Assembly: GCA_029204225.1 (NCBI GenBank)
Contig: CM055112.1
Coordinates: 23,810,872-23,874,871, forward strand
Length of the DNA: 64,000 nucleotides
From: Diphasiastrum complanatum
Taxonomy: Eukaryota > Streptophyta > Lycopodiopsida > Lycopodiales > Lycopodiaceae
Direction: 5' to 3'
Both the position numbers and the translations under genes were made by a program. This document shows positions 37,350 through 50,757 of this stretch, piece by piece (position 1 is the first letter of the stretch; the number at the start of each line of letters is the position of its first letter). The notes beneath the pieces are model-generated. The model was not told the DNA's origin. It searched no databases and saw nothing but the letters and a program-made list of their open reading frames with translations.

Positions 37350-38860
37350 AGCGGTGACAATAGGCATGAGTTTTTTCGATTAGTGTCATTTACTTTTAGT
37401 ACATCAGTGCTTTTCAACGCATTAGAATATCCATTGTAAGCTTTGTAGGCCCAAAAGGAGCTATTAGCCTTAAGAACAAGGCGGTCCCCTCTTTAGGCCC
37501 TCCAAAGTAATTAATAAGGATAATAGGGCAACAAGGGCCCAATGTAGTTTGAATAATACTTAACAAGGGCTAATTATCCCTCAAGATAGTTAAGTTAAGT
37601 TAAGTAAGAGCATTGTCTATAACTAGGCAAGAGACATCATTTTGTGAATCTTTTGGCTCATTTGCAAGTGAGAGCTTCTAGCTTCCTTGTGAATATGAGC
37701 TATGGGGATTTCCTTTGCTAGGTCTCATGTGCCTTATCTACATGAATCTATGCTCATTTACATTGCTTGTACTCATTCTTTCATTGATAATGTGATTCCA
37801 TTGAGATCTCCATGTTTCTAGCTTTCTATGGATATGCTATCTTGCTTTGTACTTTTCTTGCTCTTAGCTTTACTTTCATTGTAATTGCTATTTGCTTAGA
37901 TTTGGCGCATGACAATTAGAGCAAGTAAAAAGGACTTTTAAAAAGGTCAATTTTGATCCCAAGAAGACTTCTACACTGACAATCTTGTTGAGCTAATAAA
38001 GCTTGCTTTCTACGGCACTGAAATCCGAGCTCAAACTGATCCATATTGACTCTCTCTGATTTCTTCAGGGGCACTGCATGCGAATCCACGCAGTGCTTTG
38101 GTGTGAGAGAAAACACGGTTCTCTCACGAATAGTAGTCTCGCTTCACTAGCGGATAGTGGATCTTCTGATCCTAGACAGAATTGTCTTCTCGCACGCAGA
38201 CGGAACTTCTGTCTGTGTTCGTCTTGATTGCTTACTAGCATCAGACTTCTTCACTTTTACACTCTGTGTTACACCTTTTTTTGTGTTCTGTTCTGTGTTG
38301 ATATATCTCAAGTATGATTCAGTAAGTACAGTCTCTTTGTGTAAATCTAAGATTAGAGTGATTACCCATCTACAACTAATCAGAGAATTACAAGAGTGGC
38401 AGATTAGCCACGACCTAGGAAGTATTTGCTGATGTCATGCCATCAGGTCAGATCTCTGTACTTTGGGTACTTGCATGATCTCTGGTGGTACTCCTTGGAG
38501 CGTGAGGACAGAACGGATTTCGTTTCCACCGTTGGTTTCGTTTACTTCGTCTGCCTTTCTCTCATATTGGACCGCAAAAGGGATCTCGTTCGTGGATCCT
38601 TCGTGTTCGCGAACCGTTTGTCTTTGTCTCCGTTGACTTTCGTGTTCGTGAAACTCTTCGTGTTTTGTGTCTCCAGATGTTCAAGTTCGCAAACATCTTC
38701 GTTAGGTTGAGGGCTAAAAGCTAGCAAGGCGTTGTAATTAGAAATATATTGTTTCTTCAAAAAAGTTATTCTAAACGTAAAGGCTTAATGAGGTTTTGGA
38801 AAGCAAGGTTGTGAATCTCGGGGAGAGAGATGGCATGAAGTGAGAGAGGAGGATTAGCGC
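37350..38860. other. Unassigned, LTR-like composition
   Basis: Frames at 38157-38432 and 38426-38710 have no motif. The region has short T-rich and TCGTG-rich stretches and may belong to the LTR element lying around it. Confidence 0.35.
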
Positions 38861-38861
38861 G

Positions 38862-38948
<87 letters not shown>

Positions 38949-39250
38949 ATTAGGATTAGGTTTAGGGTAGGTAGGTAGGTAGGTAGGTCAAGTTAGGGTA
39001 GGCATGTAGGGTTAGGTTTAGGTCACATGAAGGTTAGGGTTATTATAATTATTTTTTAAACAAAAACTTCAAAATGCAAGAACTGAAAAAAAAATTTACA
39101 TAGAAATTAAACTTCAAGAATGAAAAGTTGAAGTGCTTCTCTCCCAAATTTCCTACTCAAACTAGAATTTGACCTCTTTCACAAGATTTGTCATATCTCC
39201 CTCAATTTTCAACCAAATTGGCTACAAATTGGCTCAGATTCACTTAAAAC
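38860..39250. repeat. Direct repeat, right copy, with (GA)n and telomere-like repeats
   Basis: A (GA)n tract (38864-38945) is followed by AGGTTTAGGGTAGG, then (AGGT)n and GGGTTAGGTTTAGG up to about 39040. After that come the blocks shared with 34440-34750. Confidence 0.75.
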
Positions 39251-39499
39251 TCAAAATTATAAAATGAACAATAGCCCCCCAAATTTAGCATGACCTCAGC
39301 TATTTATAGTGGTCATTTGTTCCTCTACTATAAGTTTGGACCTTATTTGGGCTAATTTGGGCCTTACAACCATTATTACAAGTCCGTTATTCACAAATAT
39401 AGCGAGGTTGTGCGAGCCACCTTATTAGTTGACTAACTCTGGTCTACTTTAGCTCCATGGCCATATTTGGCAATTCATTAGTAAGCTCATGGGCTGATC

Positions 39500-41835
39500 A
39501 CATGCAGCACATGACACAAGAAGAATGGCTAAATGCAGATTTGTGTGAACCTAAAAGCGTTTAATGCAGTTACAAAGAAGGATCATTTTCCCTTACCATT
39601 TACGAAAAGTGTTCTGGACAGAGTAGTAGGAGTGGAAGCCTACAATTTTCTAAACGGTTTCAGCCTCTACAATCAGGTGAAAATAGTGTCGAACGATCAG
39701 CACAAGCCACTGAATGAGGAACCTATGCCTATAAGGTGATGTCATTTGGACTTTGCAATGCCCCAAGTACCTTTCAACGGGTTATGCAAGCAGCATTCAA
39801 AGAGTATTTGTAAAAAAAAATTGGAGATCTTCTTGGATGATCTGTATATACACGGGCCTAACTCTGAGCACTTATCCAACTTGGAAAAGGTTTTGAAAAA
39901 ATGTCGCGAATACCAGATCTCTTTGAATCTAGAAAAGTTTTAATTTTGGGTAACACATGGCCTCATACTCGGCCATATTGTATCAAGACACGAAATCACC
40001 ACTGACCTATCAAAGATTAGGATCATTGTCGATCTACCACCTCCAGGGATGATTCGTGGAGTCTATTTGTTTATGGGTCACGCTAATTACTACCAGATCT
40101 TCATTCTAGATTTTGCTTAGTTAGCACGACCAATCTACAAGCTCACAACAGAATCACATTGGACGGAGGAGGCCCTACAGGCTTTCTAGAAACTTAAAGA
40201 TGCATTGGTCTCAATGCCAATATTACGTCCACCCAGTTGGTTCATAGAGTTTCATGTGCATACAGATGCATCAAAGTATGCAGTGAGAGCAATCTTAACC
40301 CAGCTAAGAGAACACAAAAAGGATTTTCCAATCCAATTTGTTAGCTAACAGCTCAGTGATTTAGAAATAAATTATTCAACCACCAAACGAGAGGCACTGG
40401 CTATGATCTATGCGATTAAGAAATTTCAACATTATTAGATGGCCACCCATTTTGTTTTTTATATGGACCATCAACCCTTGCTCTATCTTGTTAATAAAAC
40501 TTGCAATACAGGGGGAATCACTCATTGGTTACTTCTGTTGTTGGAGTTTGATTTTCGGATCGTCGTACACAAGGGAAAGCAACATTATCTAGTAGATCAT
40601 GTGTCACGAATCAAGGGAAAGAAGACAACAACCCTACTTGATGATGAGCTACCAGATGTTGTCTTATTTTACATTGGCACTGTATGTGAATGGGCCGCTG
40701 ACATTGTTGAGTATCTTATGTGGGGCCAACCGAACAAGTCCTTACCCAAGGTGGAATAGCAAAAGTTGATTCAAAAAGCTAGACCTTATCAGCTGATTGT
40801 CGACCGATTATATCGAAGGGGATCGGATGGAATTTTTTGAAGATATATTCTTCCACACGAGGCCACCCAAATTATTTCAATTTCGCATAAAGACATGGGT
40901 GGCGGTCATTTCACATCCGACATCACAGTTCACAAGATCTTGCAATCAGGATGCTAGTGGCCAATGATTCATAAAGACACAGATGAATACTTGAAGAAAT
41001 GCGACGTGTGCCAGAGAACTAGAAGATTGACAAGATTGAATTATGATCTTCTACATCCAGTTCTAGCATAAGCATCGTTCGAAAAGTGGGGATTGGACTA
41101 TATCGGTCCAATTCATCCTGCTGCAAGAAGTTCACAAGCCTGATATATTATCGTGGCTACGCATTATCTCACCAAGTGGGTATTTGCATAGTATGAACAG
41201 CTGATGCTCGAACAACCACCAAGTTCTTGTATGAAAATATCATTGTGCGTTTCGGATTCAACACACCTTATTATCCTCGTGTTAATGGCAGTAGAGTCAT
41301 CCAATAAGATCTTATGTAGCATTATCAAGAAGACCGTTGAAGCTAGCAGATCCGATTGGGAGCACAAGTTTTATGTTGCGATGTGGGCATTAAGGACAGC
41401 ATACAGGAAAGCACTGATCAAACACCCCTCCAATTGGTTTATGGTCAGGATGTAGTAATGCCAGTGGAGCTTTTGGTGCTGTCATTAAGGGTTGTCATAA
41501 CACAGCGCCTGGATGAATCCAAATCTCTACAACTATGCCATGAATCCATACACAAATTTCTGAGACGCAAATCTTGGCAATACATGCACTAGGAACTGAT
41601 AAATCACAACGCAAAGCATGGCATGATCATCGGTTACACAAGAAGGATCTTCAATCTGGAGACCTAGTCCTCATGTACAAAACTAAGGCGATCAAGGAAA
41701 AGTTGAAGTTCACATGCGAAGGCCCGTACCGCGTCAAGGAAATCCTAATCCATGGATCCGTGAACCTTGAACAACTTGATGGGACACAGTTCGATACACC
41801 CATCAACTATATCTGACTCCACAAGTACTGGCCAG
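39500..41835 (+). pseudogene. Ty3/gypsy pol region (fossil, broken)
   Basis: The plus-strand order is reverse transcriptase (CVNLKAFNAVTKKDHFPLP; FLDDLYIHG near 39830), RNase H (FHVHTDASKYAVRAILTQL near 40250), integrase zinc region (CDVCQRTRR near 41010), integrase core (DYIGPIHPAA near 41100) and a C-terminal GPYRVKEI near 41725. This RT-RH-IN order is diagnostic for Ty3/gypsy. There are several breaks. Gag and protease are not seen just upstream. Confidence 0.9.
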
Positions 41836-43900
41836 CACAATAAGACAAATCTAGTTAGGTGATGACCATCCACGCATACAGAAATCAGATCAAACCTTAT
41901 AGGAAGTCATCACAGCCAAATCTAATCAAAATAAGTCAGATTTAAGTAGATCTAGTTAGATCAAGCCAAATCCCTCAATATTCAACAAGATTTAGTAAAA
42001 ATCTGGACAAGTCAGACAAGATCCAATAGGATCCAAGTAGGATCCAGATCCAGATCGGATCGAAAGGGTAGCACATCATCATCAGATACCTTAGAAATTG
42101 CAGATTTGAAGCACATATCTAGAGAAAAAGTACCAAAAATAGGGGTGAAAATCACCTAAACTGATGGATCAGCAACTAATTCTTCAAGGAACTTTTGTAG
42201 GAGCTTCCATAGTTAGATCTGATTTAGATGAATCCGTAGAAGTCTAATTTCTACATCATGTACCAAGGTACCATGTACAAGATATGCATAAACGCTAATT
42301 CCATGGTCATTGTCGGAATCAATTCTGGCACTCGACAACCCATCTCCCACCGACGAGCCAAAAACATCATCGTCCCCTTTGTGACATCTCTCTCCCCAGA
42401 GATACTGCAAAACTAACAATGGTTATCTGATAGAAGCTATCACTAACCCCACAATCCAAGTCGCCGCACACCTGTTGAACAACTTTCTGGTTGTATCAAC
42501 TTTTTGAAAAGACCATATCCAATCCACTCTCCTAAACCAGATCGTATCCTTCACATATTTTTTGAGCCCTTCGATGGTGCCATATGACTAGCACACCTTC
42601 CTTGTTAACGAGCTTTTCATTGCCATCAAGCCCAAAGTGTGGTGAGTACAAGTCAAATGAGTTTGACGACTTCTATAGGGAGCATGATATAAGATGACAA
42701 TTTAGTCAATCTTATACACCTCAACATACTTGTACATCTTAGCATAATAAAGTAGCAAACCTTAAGAACATGACCATTATGGAAAGTGTTCACTCAATGC
42801 TCAAGCACAACAGTGGAAAAAGTCGATAGAGTGTACAGAATGTCTTAAAAATTCTTAGAACTAGTGAGAGCAGGGCCAGCGTTGTGCTTCTTTTGTTAAT
42901 ACCCTTATTGAATTAAAAGCCTAATTGAGCATGATCTAATAGAATCTAACAACCTAATCATTCATAAATTAATATATTTAATAGCATAATTGTTCACAGC
43001 CTAATCAAGCCGAATCATGAGCAAGAGAGTGGTACAATGTGAGGGAGGTATGAGAACCCTAGAGCTAAATGGCATGGTCCAAAAATTCGAGTTCGTTCCA
43101 AAAAATTCCAGCCTCAAAAAATTTGAGTCGAGTGAAGTAGAGACAGCCTTCTACTGAGAAAATCTCGGTGGAATTACTTGTTTTTATTTATCAGATGTCT
43201 AGCATAGATAGGTTGTTGTAGAATCAACTCTCAGTTCTGATTTTTCAGGTGTAAATTCATCAAGTCTGATCAAATCAAACAACAAGGCTAGCGCTGGACA
43301 GAGGGAAAGCAAATTGAAGATTTATCCTTGATTTTTCTCGATTTTTAGAAGTCTTTGCACCGGTTTTTGTTGCCACAGACCAGTGAGCAGGGAGGTGTAA
43401 AAAATTCAAAAATTGGAACCATTTCTTGCCCACAAATCAAAGTTTGGGAAAAATAAAGCTTTTTTCCAACCAGCGAGGGTGTTCCCCACAATTATGAATT
43501 TTGCTTTGCAAATTTGAGCTATTAATCTGAATTTTTCAAATCAAAAGTAGTGATCAGGTTGGGCTCAGATCAGCGACCTACTGTCCCCTTGAAATCCGGA
43601 TCTTCAACTTGATTTAACGATTTTAGACCTGACTTTTTGGGACAACAGACCAACCTCTCTGACAACAAGGGTACCTGGTGGTTCAAATCTGTTTTTTCCT
43701 TGCAATTTCTAGATTACCTTTACTTGATTGCAGGTAGTTTAAGAAGAAGGATTGGACGGTTGTGGAAGAACTGAGGGGGTTTTTTGCTTTTCTCTTTGGA
43801 ACTACAGTCCTAAGAAAGAGCTAAGTTTTCTACTTTCGTTTTTCCAGTTCAGTCAATCTTTTTTCTTATTTTCAGTTAGAAGTTAAGGTACATCTCTTTC
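41836..43900. other. Unassigned, probably gypsy 3' flank and another element's leader
   Basis: 41870-42060 is full of short GATCAAAT/GATCCAAT-like words. 43200-43900 resembles an untranslated leader ahead of the frame at 43911. No gene is supported. Confidence 0.3.
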
Positions 43901-43910
43901 GGTTCCGAAA

Positions 43911-44162
43911 ATGACCACTCCCCAGGGACTTGATCAACCCCCGGAGAGAGGCATTGACGAACTTGAAACAGAAGCCTTGGCTTTCAGTAACAGGAAAGAA
44001 CCCATGGAAGTGGAAGAACATGAGCAATTTGTCAAAGAACTCGATGAATTGGTTACCAAGGAGCAGTTTCTCCACGTGGTAATAGAAGTGGATGAACTGA
44101 AACTAGCTTTAGCCAATTTCAAGTCAGTGTGGATGACTCATTTGTCGAACTCAAAGGCTTAA
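43911..44162 (+). pseudogene. Small frame, possible gag N-terminus
   Basis: An 83-codon frame rich in Glu (VEEHEQFVKELDELVTKEQF) with heptad-like spacing. It could be the coiled-coil start of a retroelement gag. No other domain follows in frame. Confidence 0.3.
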
Positions 44163-45195
44163 TTTTGGGCTCCGCGAAAGGAAGCCTTCCCTCCACTTCT
44201 CAGTTGTCCCCTTCTCCACTTCCATCAGTTTCGGGTGAGCCTATGTGGTCTCACCCTAGTGTCTTTAAAGACTTAAAGCCTCCTACTAGTTAAATATATG
44301 GACTTGTTAAATAAGAAGACAATAGATAATAAAAGAAGACGATTGGCAACAAAACGTTACTATTTGTCCTTAACAAAATGTTGTCTAGAATTTTATGATT
44401 TGATACAATCACAAGTTATGTCAAATATTTGTCTCCATTTCCTAGGACGAGTTTTAGCATTGTGCTATAATAAATAAAGAATTTGCACATGCGCAAGTAT
44501 AATGCCAAATCCATGTCATTCTAACCCTTGTGATTATTAAATAAAATCAGTACATCATGCAACGGTGTTATTACTACTGTGCATATCCATGCTTTCCAAG
44601 AGTGTGCAAGCCCGAACCCTACTTTCATAATACACAAACATAACCGAACAGTCATGGCAAGTCATAACCAACTTAATCTACATTCATAGATGTTAGAGTT
44701 GGTTGTGATAGTGAAATAATTCTAGGGTTAGCAAGGCAAATATCGTTGATCTAATGTGACACATTATGAAACCATGGTTTGCTAAAAAAAAAAAGTATGT
44801 TTTTGTAGCAAATTAGCTCACTAGATTACCGAAAGACCATAAGCAATGTGGTAAGAAAACACACATTCAAAATTCCACACTAAATCCAGCTATAAATCGT
44901 TGGTAGGATAGGTAGGACAACCATTCAATCGTTGGCAAGACAACCACAATATGGGTTATTTCTTGACCATCATTCACTACATATATGTTTTTTGTATAGC
45001 AAACAAGAAGAGTAAAAATTATTCAATCATATGTAGATTCAAGCTGAGAACCAACATAGAGCTACAAGCATTGTTCATGTTAAAAAAAAGCCATCAAATG
45101 TGAAGTATGTACAAAAACGTCTTTAAAAAATCATTCAATCATATGTATATTCAAGCGGATAACCAGCTTTGAGCTACAAGCAATATTTATGTCAA
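44163..45195. other. Non-coding DNA with a partial tandem repeat at its right end
   Basis: Two units sharing ATTCAATCATATGTA, ATTCAAGC, GAGCTACAAGCA and ATGT begin near 45016 and 45127. Element B is inserted in the second unit. Confidence 0.6.
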
Positions 45196-46111
45196 AAAGC
45201 TGTGAAAGTACCGTACTTTAGGACCATAAATGGATCTACAAAAGATCCACAAGAATGATTGGATGCTTGCTTAACAATCTATCAAAAAACTAGACACAAA
45301 AAAGTTGATCTAGATTGGCAATTTGACAAACAACAAGCATTAACAATCAAAAGCATTGATAAACATTGAAATATGAGCCCACACGTGTGTACTACAGGCT
45401 GTAGTACGGCCTTCAACCTGAGAAACAAGTAGAAATTGATTTGGTTTCATTTGGATCACAAAAACTCAATGTACATAGTGAACTAGCTTGATATTGCTAA
45501 TGAGCTCCAAAAATTTTCTATCTTCTCACTATGGAGAGAGGGAATACATACCAAATTCGACTTCCTTCTTGAAGTTAGGTGGATTTCCAGCATGTAATAA
45601 GGAAGTTAACTCACTCTCCTTGACCTAAAATGAAACCCTAGTCTATTTCCTAGAGTTATGCTTGGTAGGTAGCTAGTTGGTCAAATTTTCACCTTAAACT
45701 TAGGTGTAGGTCCTATAAATTAGGGATGACCACCAAATAGACATGACCAACTCTCTTGACTTGACCTAACCTACATTAGGATGGGTTTCCCATGTGGCAT
45801 CATGGCCTCACATGTGCGGGACCCACTTGTGTACACAATTTACACTATTCTACATGGTTTTTGATCAAGCTAGATTTGCCAATTTTTGGCAATTCTTCAC
45901 ACTCCTCCTCAAATTTAGCTTGATCTATTTACAACTCTCTTGATAGATCAATGAAAGATTTTAGAAGTGTCTAAAAAATCCAGCTACAAACAAGGAACTT
46001 TTGAGACTCCAATAGAGAATGATGTCCATGAAGGATCTTTCACCACCTCTTAGAGGATCCCTTACAAGATGTTCCATAAATGTGTCTATATACATGTAGC
46101 ACACTTCAAAA

Positions 46112-47836
46112 CTAAACATCATGCCAAGCCATGGATTCCAAGGCATTTTGTGCACTTGAAGATACATCAATTAAAATATTAAGTGCATAAATAATGTTGC
46201 CAAAGACAACTTGCCTTGCTTGATCCATATGATTGAGCCTTGATGGCTCCATCTTGATACTCAAGATTCTTCTTGGAGTCCTCGAGTCTTGAGCTTGATC
46301 CTCCACTTGACTTGACTCCAAAACATCAATGAATTGAATAAGGTGATGATCCAAAAGTGCTTCTTCAAGTTTACAAATCTTCCACTCTTGAAAGATCACA
46401 TTTCCACCATTGACAAATTCTTTGGTGGAAAACAAGTAGATTCTACAATCTCTACTTAAAGAGCAAAACACTACCATTATTCCTATCATTGAAATAGGAT
46501 AATCTTTGGTCCTTACATTGGAATGATCATGCACAAAGCATGTGGACACAAAGATTTCCAAAGCAAATGATTTTTCATCTTTTATGACTCTATTCAAACT
46601 ATTACAAAAATAGTTATCCAATGAAATTGCTTTATCAACAACAAATGTAGATTTCAAAGCATCCCATTTCATTGTCTTGTCATACAAAGTAATAAACACC
46701 ATGAATCTTAAAGGTAAGAAACAAGTCACCTCATGTATACTAATACTTTCCAAAAAGTATTCAAAGATAGTAGACTCTCCAATGCTCACCACCCTTGCAA
46801 GATGCACACTTGAATGGACAATTTGCATGCAATTTGATGACTCGGACATTGTCATTGAGGACTCCCTTGGAACTCTCATGCTTTGAGGCTGATCCTCAAG
46901 ATCTTCCTCCTTTTGATGCTCCTCCTCAATGCAAGCAAGATCACACTTTGCCAAGATCTCCTCTTGAGTGATTTCCTCCTTTTCCAAGCTCATTCTTTGT
47001 TTGTCCTCCTCCACTTGTGCTCTTAGCCTCTTGTAGCATTCAGATGCATAATGCCCCTTCCTTCCACAAAAGAAGCATTTTTGCTTTGACTTGTCCTTTG
47101 AGCTTGATGCATCATCCTCTTCTTTGGCCTCCTTTGGATGCTTCTTCTTTCCATTGGTCTTCTTTTTGCCCTTGAATGAGAAATTGGCTTTCTCATCACC
47201 ATCCTGCAACAACAAGGAACTCATCCTAGATTTTGCATAGAGCATCCTACACTCTTCAGCCACTAATACACTATGAAGTTTTTCTATAGTTGGCAAAGTG
47301 TCTTGGATGGCAAAACTTTGGACCAAATTTGCAAAGTAATCTCCTAGACCATTAAGGACAATTTGTACAAGCTCTCCATCATGAATCTTCTCTCCAATGG
47401 AAGCCAACTCCCTATTTAGAGACTTGATTCTGAGTACATAATCTTGTGCACTCTCCTCACTTCTCCTCATGCTTTGCAAAATTTGATTTCTAAGCATAAG
47501 AACTCTAGAAGTGTTGCTAGATTCATAGATTGATTTTAAAGACTCCCAAGCCTCTTTAGTATTAGTACAAGCTGATACTTCTCTCAACAAATCATTGCTC
47601 ACATTCATCTTCACACAATGAAGTGCAAGCCTAGATCTCTTCTTGTATCTAGCTAACTTTTGTGCACCTAGAGGTTCATCTTCATCTTCAATCAAGAACT
47701 CATAAAGGTCTTGGAGCACCAAGAGTGACTCCATTCTAACCTTTCGAATAGCATAATTTGTAGAATTCAACCTCTCACTAGCTTCTAGAAGGTATGCTCC
47801 AGCAGATCCCATCTTACTAGTGACTTCTACAAACAA
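46112..47836 (-). CDS. Gag protein of element B with unusual C-terminal extension
   Basis: This frame of 574 codons fills most of the interior of element B. Residues about 8-250 are a UBN2-type copia gag (LNSTNYAIRKVRMESLL; DYVLRIKSLNRELASIG), much like element A. A zinc knuckle CFFCGRKGHYASEC is at about 246-259 and binds RNA in this family. The remaining 315 residues are not typical gag. They include a Glu-rich stretch and, near the end, DQAQDSRTPRR and IKMEPSRL, which resemble the linker before the reverse transcriptase in element A. The extension may thus be a shrunken pol relic that stayed open. Particle proteins for mobility would have to come from related elements. Confidence 0.85.
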   Translation of the reverse strand: MFVEVTSKMGSAGAYLLEASERLNSTNYAIRKVRMESLLVLQDLYEFLIEDEDEPLGAQKLARYKKRSRLALHCVKMNVSNDLLREVSACTNTKEAWESLKSIYESSNTSRVLMLRNQILQSMRRSEESAQDYVLRIKSLNRELASIGEKIHDGELVQIVLNGLGDYFANLVQSFAIQDTLPTIEKLHSVLVAEECRMLYAKSRMSSLLLQDGDEKANFSFKGKKKTNGKKKHPKEAKEEDDASSSKDKSKQKCFFCGRKGHYASECYKRLRAQVEEDKQRMSLEKEEITQEEILAKCDLACIEEEHQKEEDLEDQPQSMRVPRESSMTMSESSNCMQIVHSSVHLARVVSIGESTIFEYFLESISIHEVTCFLPLRFMVFITLYDKTMKWDALKSTFVVDKAISLDNYFCNSLNRVIKDEKSFALEIFVSTCFVHDHSNVRTKDYPISMIGIMVVFCSLSRDCRIYLFSTKEFVNGGNVIFQEWKICKLEEALLDHHLIQFIDVLESSQVEDQAQDSRTPRRILSIKMEPSRLNHMDQARQVVFGNIIYALNILIDVSSSAQNALESMAWHDV

Positions 47837-48596
47837 GAAATAAATTTGATTGACTTGAAACTTACAAAGGTCTCACACTTGCAGTGTTTCACTCAAATTT
47901 GATTTCTAATCCAACAAATGGACTTATAATCATAGTTCTATCACTCCCTCACAAAGCTGGAATGAAGATAAGATGAAGTGAAAACTACTTTCAAACAAAT
48001 CTTGCCAAGAAATGGATTTGATTGTCTCTAGAAATTCAGTAAGGTCTCTCTCTTGTAGTTTTTCACTCAAATTAGATTTCTAATCCAACAAATGGACTTA
48101 TAATCTCAGTTCTAGCACTCCCTCACAAAGTCGGAATGAAGATAAGATGATGTGAAATCTACTTACAATCAAATCTTGCCAATTTTGGCTATTTTTGGAC
48201 AAAAAAATGACTTAATCTCTATCTTCCTTCTTGGTGTACTTTCAAGACCTGTTTTTGACCTTAATAGGACTTGAACTCAGCCTAGATTAATTAGATTCCA
48301 TGAAAATTCAAATCTAATCAATGGCAAATGATCTTGGTAGATTATCCTAGGATCTCCACCAAAAATTACACCAACAGCTCACAAATTGAATTTTTTTGGA
48401 TCAAATGAATACCATGCATTAAATGCAGGTTCAGAGGTGCCCACACATGTGGACAGTACGGATTTGGACCCCTACCAAGTTTGGGATCAAATCTCCTCAC
48501 CCAAATCAAGATTCTAGCTTGCCCACTCAATACTAGCTTTTAGCACCAAAACTTGCTAAAAATGGATTTGCATTAGATCAATGGCTTATGATCTTG

Positions 48597-48614
48597 TACT
48601 TGGATCTGATACCA
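48597..48614 (-). promoter_or_regulatory. Primer-binding site of element B
   Basis: On the minus strand it reads TGGTATCAGATCCAAG directly after the LTR end, complementary to the 3' end of initiator methionine tRNA as in most plant copia elements. Confidence 0.9.
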
Positions 48615-49320
48615 TGTGAAAGTACTATACTTTAGGACCATAAATGGATCTACAAAAGATCCACAAGAGTGATGGGATGCTTGCTTAACAATCTATCAAA
48701 AAACTAGACACAAAAAAGTTGATCTAGATTGGCAATTTGACAAACAACAAGCATTAACAATCAAAAGCATTGATAAACATTGAAATACGATCCCACACGT
48801 GTGTACTACAGGCTGTAGTACGGCCTTCAACCTGAGAAACAAGTAGAAATTGATTTGGTTTCATTTGGATCACAAAAACTCAATGTACATAGTGAACTAG
48901 CTTGAGATTGCCAATGAGCTCCAAAAATTTTCTATCTTCTCACTATGGAGAGAGGGAATACATACCAAATTCGACTTCCTTCTTGAAGTTAGGTGAATTT
49001 CCAGCATGTAATAAGGAAGTTAACTCACTCTCCTTGACCTAAAATGAAACCCTAGTCTATTTCCTAGAGTTATGCTTGGTAGGTAGCTAGTTGGTCAAAT
49101 TTTCACCATAAGCTTAGGTGTAGGTCCTATAAAGTAGGGATGACCACCAAATAGACATGACCAACTCTCTTGACTTGACCTAACCTACATTAGGATGGGT
49201 TTCCCATGTGGCATCATGGCCTCACGTGTGCGGGACCCACTTGTGTACACAATTTACACTATTCTACATGGTTTTTGATCAAGCTAGATTTGCCAATTTT
49301 TGGCAATTCTTCACAAAAGC

Positions 49321-50757
49321 CAACACATTTGTAATACCAAATGAAGAAACATGAAGTTTCTACCCACAAAGCATTGCTAGCTTATGAATCAAAACCTGTA
49401 GAAATACACGTAAAGAGCCAACAGGCCTTACAGAAGACATGGGAACTACCCACAAGCGAAAACCATAAACAATCGCAACGACAATGCAAACGGCTTTAAC
49501 GAAGGCCACCACAGGCAACCGCTAAGTCCTGCCAATGGTCTCAATGAAGGCAAAAAGGCCACCGAAGGCAGTCGCAAAGCAAAGCATATGGTTCATTACA
49601 AAACCAAGGCAAACAGAAGGAAACTGCAAGTACCCACTTGCGGTCAACTAGCGAAGACCGAAGACTACCGAAGGAGCCTCACATACGGCATGAAAACGGT
49701 TTCAATGTTCAAGGCAACGAACTGCAACCAAACTAAAGAGAGATGTGGGATGCACTCATCACCAGATTTCAGAACAAGTCACGAAATCAGATCATGCATT
49801 TGGAAGATCAGCTTACCTATCTAAGATGGGATGGCAAGGATCTCACGAGCTTATCATTGACATCAAAGAAAAGGTGGAGGCTCGAGAGCACTATGACAAC
49901 AAAAATGAATCTGATCAGGCTCTGTACAACAACATAGATTCGGGAGGTTGCATGCTTGGTCTTTGTTGATCGAATTGGAATGTTCCAAGCTTTATCAACT
50001 AGCTACAACATTTCTCGGAGCTTGGGTCTGTTGCTCACCTGCTGTAGTGTAAGGTCCTGTCACTAGATAGCCCATTAAGGTGGAGGGCTGCTTGTTCTTG
50101 ATACATTCATGGAGGCAATTCGATGCAAACTGGGCCCAGTCATACAAGTTCTGGTCGTGTAGTTGTGAATATGCCATACTATGAAATAAGGACATCGGTA
50201 TACAGAGGATCTTGGACCTGTAGCGATGTGTGTACTTGGTCAAATAAGCACATGCAGCAACTAGAGGTTTATCGTTGATAGCAACACTACCCCTCAGCGT
50301 GTCTGTGTGCAAAAAGATAGTATGAAAATGGTGAATTCTAGCAGATTCTTGGTGCATTAGGTTTTTTCAAAAAAGTTGTTGATGGCACTCGTTGGTTGTG
50401 CTTGATGATGGGTGATGGCGCGTGAGAATATGATGTAGTGCCTGATCGCGGATGCAATGAATGGAAGAGCGCCAAAAATGGCAAAAGTTCTCAGTTGGAC
50501 ATGGTGTCTCAATTACCAAATTTAGCTAGGAACAAAATGATGTCTCATAATTGCAGAAGAAAAAAGGGACCTACATAAGCTGTAAAATCTAACCTTTGTA
50601 GCTAGACCATAAGATGTTGACTTGTAATACGCTTGGTGACTAAAAAGGATAACAATGAAAGAAGTGGATGAGAAAAAGGATGCAATAATTACAAACATAG
50701 GCAGTTAAGAAATATAAAAATCATAACAAAATATATACAAGAGGAAGAGTGGTGAAT
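49321..50757. other. Unassigned with a copia gag scrap and a 120-codon unknown frame
   Basis: At about 49740-49830 (plus) the frame MWDALITRFQNKSRNQIMHL, then EDQLTYL, resembles a copia gag fragment (fossil). The minus frame 49995-50357 (120 codons; LYDWAQFASNCLHECI) has no known domain. Confidence 0.4.

Larger units (their letters stand above)
45201..49315 (-). mobile_element. Copia-type LTR element B, gag-only, looks whole and young (fossil)
   Basis: Two 701-bp LTRs (45201-45901 and 48615-49315) start TGTGAA and end TTCACA. By eye they differ at about 13 positions, roughly 98% identity. A 5-bp target duplication AAAGC flanks them (45196-45200 and 49316-49320). The primer site TGGTATCAGATCC lies just inside the right LTR and the purine tract GAGGAGGAGTG inside the left one, so the element reads on the minus strand. 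The 2.7-kb interior has one long open frame of 574 codons and no protease, integrase, reverse transcriptase or RNase H. It is non-autonomous and related to element A. Confidence 0.96.
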
